64,000 bases of DNA. It comes from Flavobacteriaceae bacterium (GTDB lineage: Bacteria > Bacteroidota > Bacteroidia > Flavobacteriales > Flavobacteriaceae). The position numbers and the translations under genes are program-made. Within the stretch, counting starts at the first letter, position 1. Each line of letters begins with the position of its first letter. Shown piece by piece: positions 18,711 to 25,047 of the stretch. The DNA is taken from positions 32,313-96,312 of the forward strand of contig JAIXYI010000063.1 of assembly GCA_027490305.1 (NCBI GenBank), in the 5' to 3' direction. Under the pieces are notes generated by a model that was not told the origin of the DNA, searched no databases, and saw only the letters and a program-made list of their open reading frames with translations.

Positions 18711-18757
<47 letters not shown>

Positions 18758-18961
18758 CGGTTCTGGCTTGAAGGTATGTTCATTATTTGTCAAATTTCCG
18801 GTTTGATGGGAGGTAGTATAGTACACATTTATAGCCGAATACTTATAAAATAAACAACAGGCTTTCGGAAGTGTTTACGGAATCCTAAAGTTTCACGTAT
18901 TGCGAAGTTTGTTCGGGGATTAAGTGGTACATTAGAAGAAAGCCCATTTACCCATTCTTCC

Positions 18962-20422
18962 ATGAGAATTTCTATTATTCGTAAAAACGTAAAGGTCAGT
19001 CCTGATTCACGGCGCGTCATCGCCCGCTTTTTCTTCAACGGTGAAGAACGTGCGGTGGCCCTCATCAAAAAGGTACTGTCACTTCCGAAAGAGGAGGTGT
19101 TTCGTATTGTATCGCCGCTACTGCAGGACTTTTCCGGTCGCCATCGCAACATTACCCACAAACTCTATCGTCATTGTGAACGGGTGAAACCCTATATCGA
19201 AATGGCAGGTGCGAAGCCCGATACGCTTGACGAATTCACCCGTCTTTTGATTGGGTCTTATTTCACACACGAATATTCGATCGAGTCGGCGGCGTTTTTC
19301 AATCCGTCTATCGTAGAAGATCCCGACCAGTATAACCTGGAGGAGGGCCAACTGCGTGTCATCATCAGCTTTCGCGCGGTAGGAGAGGGGCACGTTTCGT
19401 CTGTTGTGTTCCGTCGTGCGATCATCGACCGGCATAACGACATACAGGTGCAACCGGCCGGACTCTACATCGATGAGGCGGAGCGGGTGCGCAATGCCGT
19501 CTACCAAAAGAAATTGTTCTTGAAGATTGGGGCCGATGAGGATATCAACAGTGAGTTCCTTGATGCGGTCGACAAAAATCTGGGGGAAACCTTCGACTAC
19601 GATGCCCTGAAAAAGATCGTACTCGCGGAGAAAGCCGAAACCAATGATCCGCAGACACTGGCCCAATACAACCTTATATTGGCATTATCCGATAGTTACC
19701 GCAAAATCACGTTCTCCCGCGATACCGACATAAGCGACCGCGTCATCTTTCCGATATCCGACCTTGAAAGCAAAGGCATCGAAGACGCGCGGTTCGTCAA
19801 GTTTACCCGTGAAAACGGTGCCACGGTCTATTATGCGACCTATACGGCTTATGACGGCTACCATATCATGCCGAAGTTGCTCAAAACCTACGACTTCTAT
19901 TCGTTTAAGACGAGTCCGCTCAACGGCGCCGGCGCGCGAAACAAAAACCTGGCGCTTTTTCCGCGTAAGATTCGCGGCAAATATTGCATGCTCTCGCGTG
20001 TAGATGGGTGGAACAATTACATCATGTATTCGGATAACATCAACGTGTGGGAAGATCCCATTCGGATCCAGACGCCGGAGCATCCGTGGGAATTCGTGCA
20101 GATGGGAAACTGTGGTTCGCCCATCGAGACGCCCGATGGCTGGCTGGTGGTGACCCATGCCGTGGGCCCCATGCGCCGTTATAGCATCGGCGCCGCTTTG
20201 TTAGACCTGGAAAATCCGGAAATCGAGATCGGCCGACTCAACGACCCCTTGATCACACCCAACCCAGACGAACGCGAAGGCTATGTGCCGAACGTCGTCT
20301 ATTCCTGCGGCTCGATCATCCATAATGGCGAATTGATCATTCCATACGGATTGTCCGACCACAGTTCGTCGTTTGCGACGGTGAATTTGGAGGCGTTGAT
20401 GGGGAGGTTGAGGAGCGAGTAA
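18962..20422 (+). CDS. Glycoside hydrolase family 130-like protein (mannoside phosphorylase family)
   Basis: A 486-aa cytosolic protein. Residues about 120-480 look like the five-bladed propeller of GH130: FRAVGEGHVSSVVFR, ESKGIEDARFVKF, YATYTAYDGYHIMPKLLKTYDF, KNLALFPRKIRGKYCMLSR and IYPYGLSDHSS-type blades near the end. GH130 enzymes phosphorolyse or hydrolyse beta-mannosides, with a conserved Asp as proton donor; ARF after the Glu-Asp pair is the usual region. The N-terminal 110 residues are helical and not part of the propeller. The C terminus (RLRSE) is encoded by the first units of a heptamer repeat, so repeat growth appears to have set the present stop codon. The substrate is not predictable. 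Confidence 0.82.
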   Translation: MRISIIRKNVKVSPDSRRVIARFFFNGEERAVALIKKVLSLPKEEVFRIVSPLLQDFSGRHRNITHKLYRHCERVKPYIEMAGAKPDTLDEFTRLLIGSYFTHEYSIESAAFFNPSIVEDPDQYNLEEGQLRVIISFRAVGEGHVSSVVFRRAIIDRHNDIQVQPAGLYIDEAERVRNAVYQKKLFLKIGADEDINSEFLDAVDKNLGETFDYDALKKIVLAEKAETNDPQTLAQYNLILALSDSYRKITFSRDTDISDRVIFPISDLESKGIEDARFVKFTRENGATVYYATYTAYDGYHIMPKLLKTYDFYSFKTSPLNGAGARNKNLALFPRKIRGKYCMLSRVDGWNNYIMYSDNINVWEDPIRIQTPEHPWEFVQMGNCGSPIETPDGWLVVTHAVGPMRRYSIGAALLDLENPEIEIGRLNDPLITPNPDEREGYVPNVVYSCGSIIHNGELIIPYGLSDHSSSFATVNLEALMGRLRSE

Positions 20423-20495
20423 GTAGGAGCAAGGAGCAAGTATCGAGGAGCAAGGAGTGAGGAGCGAGTATCAAGGAGCAAGGAGCAAGGAGAAG
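20401..20495. repeat. Heptamer array (GGAGCAA/GGAGCGA), about 13 units
   Basis: The 7-bp period is strict from 20401 to about 20495, with units such as GGAGCAA, GTATCGA, GGAGTGA, GGAGCGA and GTATCAA. It starts inside the GH130 coding region and supplies its stop codon. Positions 20458-20483 recur as a perfect inverted copy at 20944-20969. Confidence 0.85.
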
Positions 20496-20969
20496 CACGA
20501 CGGTATCAATATTGTGGATAAAAGTGCGGAAATCCCGTATCCGAGTGGTAGGGCGGACATTGTAGTTTTACCGAAAAAAATGTCCAGTTATCATAGATTG
20601 TTGGTTTGGCAAAAAGGCATGATCCTTGCGGAGAGAATATACCAGTCTACCGCTTCTTTCCCTTCATCAGAATTATTCGGATTGCACTCCCAACTGCGTC
20701 GTTCAGCGGTTTCGGTGCCCTCTAATATCGCAGAAGGCTACGGAAGGAATGGTAATTCGGAATTACGTCGTTTTTTGACGATTTCGCGAGGTTCGCTTTT
20801 CGAACTTGGCACCCAAATAGAAGTTGCAACACGAGTGGGCTTATTGGGTATTGAAGAAAGTACTTCATTGCTGCTACTGGTATCGGAACTCGAAAAAATG
20901 CTTAACGCCTATATCAAACGTCTACTGTAAGTCCTCGCGCGCGCCTTGCTCCTTGATACTCGCTCCTCA
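20458..20969. mobile_element. 512-bp unit: four-helix-bundle gene inside a perfect 26-bp inverted repeat
   Basis: The 26 bases at 20458-20483 are the exact reverse complement of 20944-20969. Between the arms lie the four-helix-bundle gene (20580-20930), 96 bp of leader and 13 bp after the stop. In RNA the arms would form a long stem with the gene in the loop. That is the architecture of the intervening sequences found in some bacterial 23S rRNA genes, which carry a protein of this same family; here the unit is intergenic. There is no transposase and no clear target-site duplication, so mobility is inferred. Alternatively two opposite heptamer arrays could match because they share the same units, but 26 of 26 identity with three different unit variants in order makes a copied origin likely. 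Confidence 0.6.
20580..20930 (+). CDS. Four-helix-bundle protein (23S rRNA intervening-sequence / Avd-like family)
   Basis: A 116-aa protein starting MSSYHRLLVWQKGM. It matches the TIGR02436-type family: the W-Q-K-(A/G)-M opening, SQLRRSAVSVPSNIAEGYGR in the middle (the near-invariant S-V-P-S-N-I-A-E-G-Y-G-R block), and ELRRFLTISRGSLFELGTQIEVA after it. Family members form pentameric barrels of four-helix bundles. Some sit in 23S rRNA intervening sequences; the related Avd works with reverse transcriptase in diversity-generating retroelements. No reverse transcriptase or variable repeat is in this window. A longer frame to 20457 exists, but the added residues are encoded by the heptamer array. 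The biological role of stand-alone members is not established. Confidence 0.9.
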   Translation: MSSYHRLLVWQKGMILAERIYQSTASFPSSELFGLHSQLRRSAVSVPSNIAEGYGRNGNSELRRFLTISRGSLFELGTQIEVATRVGLLGIEESTSLLLLVSELEKMLNAYIKRLL

Positions 20970-21038
20970 AAAAACTAACTTAACAGCGCTATAACGTAAC
21001 TGCTGTACTTCATGACATAATACTGCGCCGTCGTCACA

Positions 21039-21179
21039 TTATTCCGGATCATTCTGAAGCGCATAATACATTTCATTAGGATCGTAGTCGAAATCGAAAT
21101 CGAACTGGTTGTCGTAGTCGGTGTCATCGTTGATGCGGATGATCTCTAGGTCGTCTTCGTAGTTGAATGTGGCTTCCAT
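21039..21179 (-). CDS. Very acidic 46-aa protein
   Basis: ATG at 21179 opens a 46-codon frame: MEATFNYEDDLEIIRINDDT, then an Asp/Phe/Tyr-alternating stretch (DYDNQFDFDFDYD) and PNEMYYALQNDPE. The net charge is strongly negative. A TAACTTTG box 35 nt upstream on the same strand supports transcription. The regular D-x-D/F-D-Y spacing suggests a small metal- or nucleic-acid-mimicking acidic protein, but that is speculation. It is too short for routine gene finders. Comparison with other Flavobacterium genomes would settle whether it is conserved. Confidence 0.55.
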   Translation of the reverse strand: MEATFNYEDDLEIIRINDDTDYDNQFDFDFDYDPNEMYYALQNDPE

Positions 21180-21213
21180 TTGTAGTAGCTTTAGGTTGTG
21201 TCACAAAGTTGCC

Positions 21214-21221
21214 CAAAGTTA
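21214..21221 (-). promoter_or_regulatory. -7 box TAACTTTG for the 46-aa gene
   Basis: Exact TAnnTTTG match on the minus strand; start site predicted near 21208, leader about 28 nt. No TTG box at 17-23 nt. Confidence 0.5.
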
Positions 21222-21387
21222 GGACGCAACGCCTTACACCATTTTGGAGAATGGTTATATAATTCGAAGAAAAACGTTACGGAAATATGGTGTAAATGTA
21301 AATTTTGGGCGTTGCCCGTGTCGATAACGCATTGATTTCCATGCAATGCTTCGCTTTTCGCAGTTCGTTGGGAAATAACCGCAGGCA

Positions 21388-21525
21388 CGGGCCGGGCCCT
21401 CCGCTTTAGCCCTTTTACCTCAGGCGGCGTCGCATCGGCGCACCGTGGCTTCCGTTGGTCGCCCCGTTTGCCGGCGTCGCCAGGCCTTCGGTTGCAAGGG
21501 GCTGCCGCTGCGGTCCCTAACGCAA
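21388..21525 (+). repeat. GC-rich intergenic element, copy A
   Basis: A non-coding GC-rich block sharing ordered sub-blocks with two others in the window: TTTAGCCCTT near the left end, TCAGGCGGC, GGCTTCCGTTGGTCGC (21447-21462) and GGGGCTGCCGCT near the right end. Copy B (23505-23640) has the same blocks in reverse orientation, copy C (49789-49942) in the same orientation. It lies between the 46-aa gene and the 3' end of the maleate isomerase gene. Confidence 0.65.
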
Positions 21526-21545
21526 ATCGCTACCGTGGCGTTCGA

Positions 21546-22307
21546 TCAAAACCGGCCACTGAGCAGGGTACCGCCAATAGGTGCTTTGGCTTCGATGCCG
21601 AGCTTTTTCATCATTTCATAGGTGGTGCACACGGCAGCGGACGTCACGGGGAGACCGGTGGCTTGTTCCAACAGGTCAATCGCCTCTAACGACGGCATCT
21701 GCACACAGGCCGAGGCGACCAAAACGTCTACGCCGGTCAGGTCAAGACGTTTGTAGATTTCGAGCAGGTTCATCGGATCTTGTGCCGCGACTTCGAGGTT
21801 GTCGGGTATTTCGAGTGCGATCGAATCAACCACTTCAAACCCCTGGTGCTCGATATAATCGACGACCAGGTCGGTGAGGGGCCGCATATACGGCGTGACC
21901 ACTGCCACTTTTTTGGCGCCGAGTGTGTTGAGTCCGTTGATGAGCGCACCGGCGCTGGTCACAATCGGAGTAGGGAAGCCGTTCGCCACGGTTTCTTGGT
22001 GGAGATTGACCTCCGACACACAATGATACCCGCGGCCCATGCTCATGATGGCGACTAAACAGGCGTAGCCCATCACGTCGACGTGGGCGTCAGAGAGTTC
22101 GAGGGCGCATTTGAGGCTCATGGCGTCCATGGCTTCGAGTTCTTCTTTGGTGACTTTTTTCATGCGCATCCGGCTCGAATGAAACGTAAAGCACTCTGGC
22201 AAGACGGTTTCACGCGCCCGGAAAATCGCCGGGATCTCGGTTTCCATGGTGACGTTAGAGGAGGGCACGATCTGGCCGATGCGGTATTTTTTGGGTGCTG
22301 TATTCAC
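21546..22307 (-). CDS. maiA: Maleate cis-trans isomerase (Asp/Glu racemase superfamily)
   Basis: A 253-aa cytosolic enzyme expected to convert maleate to fumarate. It has the two catalytic cysteines of the maleate isomerase / arylmalonate decarboxylase group at equivalent places: Cys83 (GYACLVAI) and Cys201 (ASACVQMPSL). The N-terminal VPSSNVTMETE loop, which holds the conserved Asn and Thr contacting the substrate carboxylate, is also present. Two functional cysteines separate it from decarboxylases that retain only one. It overlaps the 75-aa membrane-protein gene by 4 nt (ATGA), which itself overlaps the hydrolase gene, so it belongs to the gentisate-pathway operon. In nicotinate degradation the homologue NicE does the same reaction. 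The symbol is by family, not by proof of activity. Confidence 0.85.
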   Translation of the reverse strand: MNTAPKKYRIGQIVPSSNVTMETEIPAIFRARETVLPECFTFHSSRMRMKKVTKEELEAMDAMSLKCALELSDAHVDVMGYACLVAIMSMGRGYHCVSEVNLHQETVANGFPTPIVTSAGALINGLNTLGAKKVAVVTPYMRPLTDLVVDYIEHQGFEVVDSIALEIPDNLEVAAQDPMNLLEIYKRLDLTGVDVLVASACVQMPSLEAIDLLEQATGLPVTSAAVCTTYEMMKKLGIEAKAPIGGTLLSGRF

Positions 22308-22531
22308 GGCTGTTTTTTCTTTTTTGTAAAATCGAAGCGGGCAAAGATATTAATCAGGCCGAGAATAAGGGCAGTGCCGAAGGAAATCTGTAAAGACTGT
22401 ATAAACGCCAGGGTAAAGCTAAACTTCTCCTTACTCGGTCCCATGATCAGTGCAAAAACCATCAGGCCTGTAAAAAGACCGACCCCGACTGCGATAAAGA
22501 CGATCCTGAAGTAATACCAGCTGTTTTTCAC
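22304..22531 (-). CDS. Small two-helix membrane protein between hydrolase and isomerase genes
   Basis: A 75-aa protein with two hydrophobic helices (VFIAVGVGLFTGLMVFALIMG and FGTALILGLINIFA), a basic tail (FTKKKKQP) and no signal peptide. Its start overlaps the stop of the FAA-hydrolase gene by 4 nt and its stop overlaps the maleate isomerase start by 4 nt. Such double ATGA coupling inside a catabolic operon implies co-translation with pathway enzymes. I do not recognise the family. It might be a membrane anchor or a transport helper for maleate, pyruvate or the aromatic acid, but nothing in the sequence shows which. Confidence 0.7.
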   Translation of the reverse strand: MKNSWYYFRIVFIAVGVGLFTGLMVFALIMGPSKEKFSFTLAFIQSLQISFGTALILGLINIFARFDFTKKKKQP

Positions 22532-23439
22532 TTTCCTAACTCTTTGATTGTATTGGTGATAGTGCCAATTCCTTCAACCGTGGCTTCCACCACATCGCCG
22601 TGCCACATCCATTCCTGTGGGTCGCGTCCGGCGCCGACTCCGGCAGGTGTTCCCGTGGCAATGATGTCGCCGGGTTCAAGGGTGAACACGGTACTGAGGT
22701 CTTCGATCAGGTCCGCAATACGGAACAGCATGAATTTGGTGTTAGAACGTTGTTTTTCGACGCCGTTAACCGTCAGCCACAGGTTCAGGTTGTGCGGATC
22801 GGGAATTTCGTCTTTTGTTACCAATACCGGACCCATAGGCGCGAAGGTATCCTGGCCTTTCGAGACAATCCATTGTCCGGCACGACGGCAATCGCGGGCG
22901 GAAATATCGTTGATGACGGTGTAGCCAAACACGTGGTCGAGGGCCTGGTCTTTGGAAATATATTTACCGCCTTTACCAATGACGACGGCCAATTCGACTT
23001 CCCAATCCAGTTGCTGGGTGAGTTTTGGGTTGTGTACAATAAAGGTATTGGTGCCGGTTACCGCCGTGGGTGGCTTAGAGAAAATCACCGGTTGTTGCGG
23101 CAATTCTTTTGAGGTATCCAGCGTGCGGGCACTTTCGGCCACGTGTTCGGTGTAGTTCAACCCGATACCGATGATATTCTTCCGCGGCCGTGGAATCGGC
23201 GCGAGCAGCGTTACTTCCGCCAAAGGCACGGCGATCGCGGCTAACTGGTTCTCGTTGAGTTCTTTTCGGGCTGCGGCGATGGAAGCCAGCAACTCGGGAC
23301 CGCCGTCGATGATCTCGAGCAGGGTAGACGGAAACGGCGTTCCCAATTTGTTGCCGAGTGCTTCGAGCGAAATGACGATGTCGGTTTCGACAAGGCCGAC
23401 GTGGGTTTTGGATTGGAGTTGAAAAGTGGAGAATTTCAT
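22528..23439 (-). CDS. Fumarylacetoacetate-hydrolase-family enzyme, probable maleylpyruvate hydrolase
   Basis: A 303-aa FAH-fold enzyme. The metal site is visible at DWEVELAVVIG (Glu147 and Glu149) with the later Asp in INDISARD, and the substrate loop at GIGLNYTEH. The N-terminal 75 residues form the small domain usual in fumarylpyruvate/acylpyruvate hydrolases. Next to gentisate dioxygenase it should cleave the ring-opened acylpyruvate. Because the same operon has maleate isomerase and no maleylpyruvate isomerase, direct cleavage of maleylpyruvate to maleate and pyruvate is the most economical reading. A fumarylpyruvate hydrolase with an isomerase elsewhere is the alternative. A heptamer array ends immediately before its ATG. 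Confidence 0.82.
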   Translation of the reverse strand: MKFSTFQLQSKTHVGLVETDIVISLEALGNKLGTPFPSTLLEIIDGGPELLASIAAARKELNENQLAAIAVPLAEVTLLAPIPRPRKNIIGIGLNYTEHVAESARTLDTSKELPQQPVIFSKPPTAVTGTNTFIVHNPKLTQQLDWEVELAVVIGKGGKYISKDQALDHVFGYTVINDISARDCRRAGQWIVSKGQDTFAPMGPVLVTKDEIPDPHNLNLWLTVNGVEKQRSNTKFMLFRIADLIEDLSTVFTLEPGDIIATGTPAGVGAGRDPQEWMWHGDVVEATVEGIGTITNTIKELGK

Positions 23440-23495
23440 TAGGAGTAGTTAGTAGTTAGTGGTCAGTAGTTAGTAGTAAGTAGTAAGTGGTTGGG
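23440..23495. repeat. Heptamer array (TAGTTAG on plus strand; CTAACTA on coding strand)
   Basis: About seven units (GTAGTTA, GTGGTCA, GTAGTAA) with a strict 7-bp step. On the minus strand it reads CTAACTA and ends 5 nt before the hydrolase ATG at 23439, so the leader of that gene is nearly free of G. Confidence 0.8.
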
Positions 23496-23504
23496 GAGGT
23501 GTAG

Positions 23505-23640
23505 GCCTAGCCCCGATGGGAGCGGCAGCCCCTGATGACGGAAGGCTGGCCTTGCCGGGCTGTGGGCGCGACCAACGGAAGCGTTCGCAGACCGTTGCAA
23601 GGCCGCCTGATCGGCGAAGGGCTATAGCGAACAGCGGGAT
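23505..23640 (-). repeat. GC-rich intergenic element, copy B
   Basis: It begins with TAGCCCCGATGGGAGCGGCA and ends with GGGCTATAGCGAACAGCGGG. The TAGCCC and GGGCTA ends are inverted. The internal block GCGACCAACGGAAGC (23568-23582) is the reverse complement of the core of copy A. It runs right up to the stop codon of the gentisate dioxygenase gene. It might act on the mRNA between gentisate dioxygenase and hydrolase, since it lies inside the presumed operon. Confidence 0.65.
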
Positions 23641-24752
23641 CATGCTTCCAAAATCTGATAACCGTCGTTTTCGGGATAGGCTTTTTCCTGGTAGAGTCCG
23701 AGGGCTTCGATGGTCGGTAAATCGTTGAAAGAGAAGAGGCAGGCGTCTTCGGAATCGGACAGGTTGACGTGTTCGTGGTACGTCCATGACGGAACGCAGA
23801 AAATATCGCGTTCGCGCCAGTCGAAGCGTTTGCCGCCGATGATCGAATAGCCGTGGCCTTTGGCGCATTGGTAGACGAACGAGCCCGTGTGTTTGTGGGC
23901 TTTGGTGTGTTCGCCGGCGCGCAGTAACTGCATCGTAGCGCCCATGGTTTGCATGACGTGGCCGCCGGTGAGCGGGTTGGTATAGCGCATGATGAGGCCG
24001 TCGAAGGGCGATCCTTCGTTGACTTCAGCGGCTTTCAGCAGTGCAGGATAAACGTCTTTCCAGGCGTATTTGAACAATGGTGAATACGGCTTGTCCCACA
24101 CATGCTGTGACGGTACGATGCCCGCTCCGGAGTAGCTCATCGGCAGGTAATTGACCGGTGCCACGAGCGGCTGTTTGCCATCAAAAACCGCGTAATCATT
24201 GGCTTCAAGGGCATTTACGAGCGGAATATCGAGTCCGTCCTGCCAAATACACGTTTTGCCGCCTTCTTCAACGCCGTGTTCGTGCCAGGCGGAATTGGGC
24301 GTGATGACGAAGTCGTTGACTTCCAGCATGATCTTGTGTCCGTCGACCACGGTATAGCCGCGTTCGCCCTCCATAATGAACCGTAGGGCCGATGCGCGGT
24401 GGCGGTGGGCCGACGTGCTTTCGCCGGGGCGCGTGACCTGGATGCCGGTGTAGAGCCAACCGACGGCGGCGCTGACATCGCGGCGTTTGTCGTTGACGAG
24501 ATATACGACGCGGCGTCCGGCTTGTTCGGGCGTTACGAGCTCGGATGATTTGAGTACGAGTTCGCGTAAGTCGCTGTATTTCCAAAGCATCGGAATGGAC
24601 GAAGTGCGCGGTTCCCAGGGTTCGATGTCGTTGGCGACCGTCCAAAGAGCGCCGGCGCCGAGCGTTTCGAGTTCGCGGTAATACGCTTCGAGTTCTGGAG
24701 TGTCGGTGACGCGGGCACGGCCAAGGACGTCGTCGGAATGTTGTGTATCCAT
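23640..24752 (-). CDS. Gentisate 1,2-dioxygenase (bicupin)
   Basis: A 370-aa non-heme iron dioxygenase that opens the gentisate ring to maleylpyruvate. The first cupin holds the iron ligands: His116 and His118 (SAHRHRASALRFIMEG) and His157/His159 (NSAWHEHG). The second cupin, near residues 280-330, has AHKHTGSFVYQCAKGHG and SWTYHEHVN. The N-terminal GALWTVANDIEPWEPRT is typical of gentisate dioxygenases. Relatives cleave 5-nitrosalicylate, salicylate, 1-hydroxy-2-naphthoate or 5-hydroxyanthranilate, so the exact substrate depends on the upstream enzymes. The gene is 200 bp upstream of the hydrolase gene on the same strand, with repeats in between. A TAAATTTA sequence at 24798-24805 may be its -7 box. 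Confidence 0.88.
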   Translation of the reverse strand: MDTQHSDDVLGRARVTDTPELEAYYRELETLGAGALWTVANDIEPWEPRTSSIPMLWKYSDLRELVLKSSELVTPEQAGRRVVYLVNDKRRDVSAAVGWLYTGIQVTRPGESTSAHRHRASALRFIMEGERGYTVVDGHKIMLEVNDFVITPNSAWHEHGVEEGGKTCIWQDGLDIPLVNALEANDYAVFDGKQPLVAPVNYLPMSYSGAGIVPSQHVWDKPYSPLFKYAWKDVYPALLKAAEVNEGSPFDGLIMRYTNPLTGGHVMQTMGATMQLLRAGEHTKAHKHTGSFVYQCAKGHGYSIIGGKRFDWRERDIFCVPSWTYHEHVNLSDSEDACLFSFNDLPTIEALGLYQEKAYPENDGYQILEA

Positions 24753-24797
24753 TTACAGAGTCAAACCTTTGGCCGGATGCGGCCGGATTAATCGATG

Positions 24798-24805
24798 CTA
24801 AATTT
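24798..24805 (-). promoter_or_regulatory. Possible -7 box TAAATTTA upstream of gentisate dioxygenase
   Basis: Matches TAnnTTT with A for the final G, 46 nt before the ATG. No TTG at the normal spacing. The remaining 24753-25047 gap is AT-rich and contains no gene. Confidence 0.35.
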
Positions 24806-25023
24806 AGGTATTGTCGGGAAATTATATCGTTGTCGTGGCGGGTAAAATTCGCGGGAGAATTAAAAGAAATGACGCATATGATTATTATTTCATCTGCAAT
24901 GTGCATTTAGACATACAGACTCGACTGTACTTGAAACCCTGAAAAACAAGGAATTCATCCGTATTTTTACATTTACAATCAAACTATAATTTATATTATG
25001 TAAAATATCGTTTTTTCCAAACA

Positions 25024-25040
25024 GGGAGCGTTAGGCTCCC
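25024..25040 (-). terminator. Possible terminator of the aldehyde dehydrogenase gene
   Basis: 6-bp stem GGGAGC/GCTCCC with a 5-nt loop, 8 nt beyond the stop codon. On the minus strand it is followed by only TGTTTGG, so the T-run is poor. Confidence 0.45.
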
Positions 25041-25047
25041 CGTTGTA

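Noticed and set aside
20580..20930. Accessory gene (avd) of a diversity-generating retroelement
   Set aside because: Although the family is related, there is no reverse transcriptase, template repeat or variable repeat in the window.
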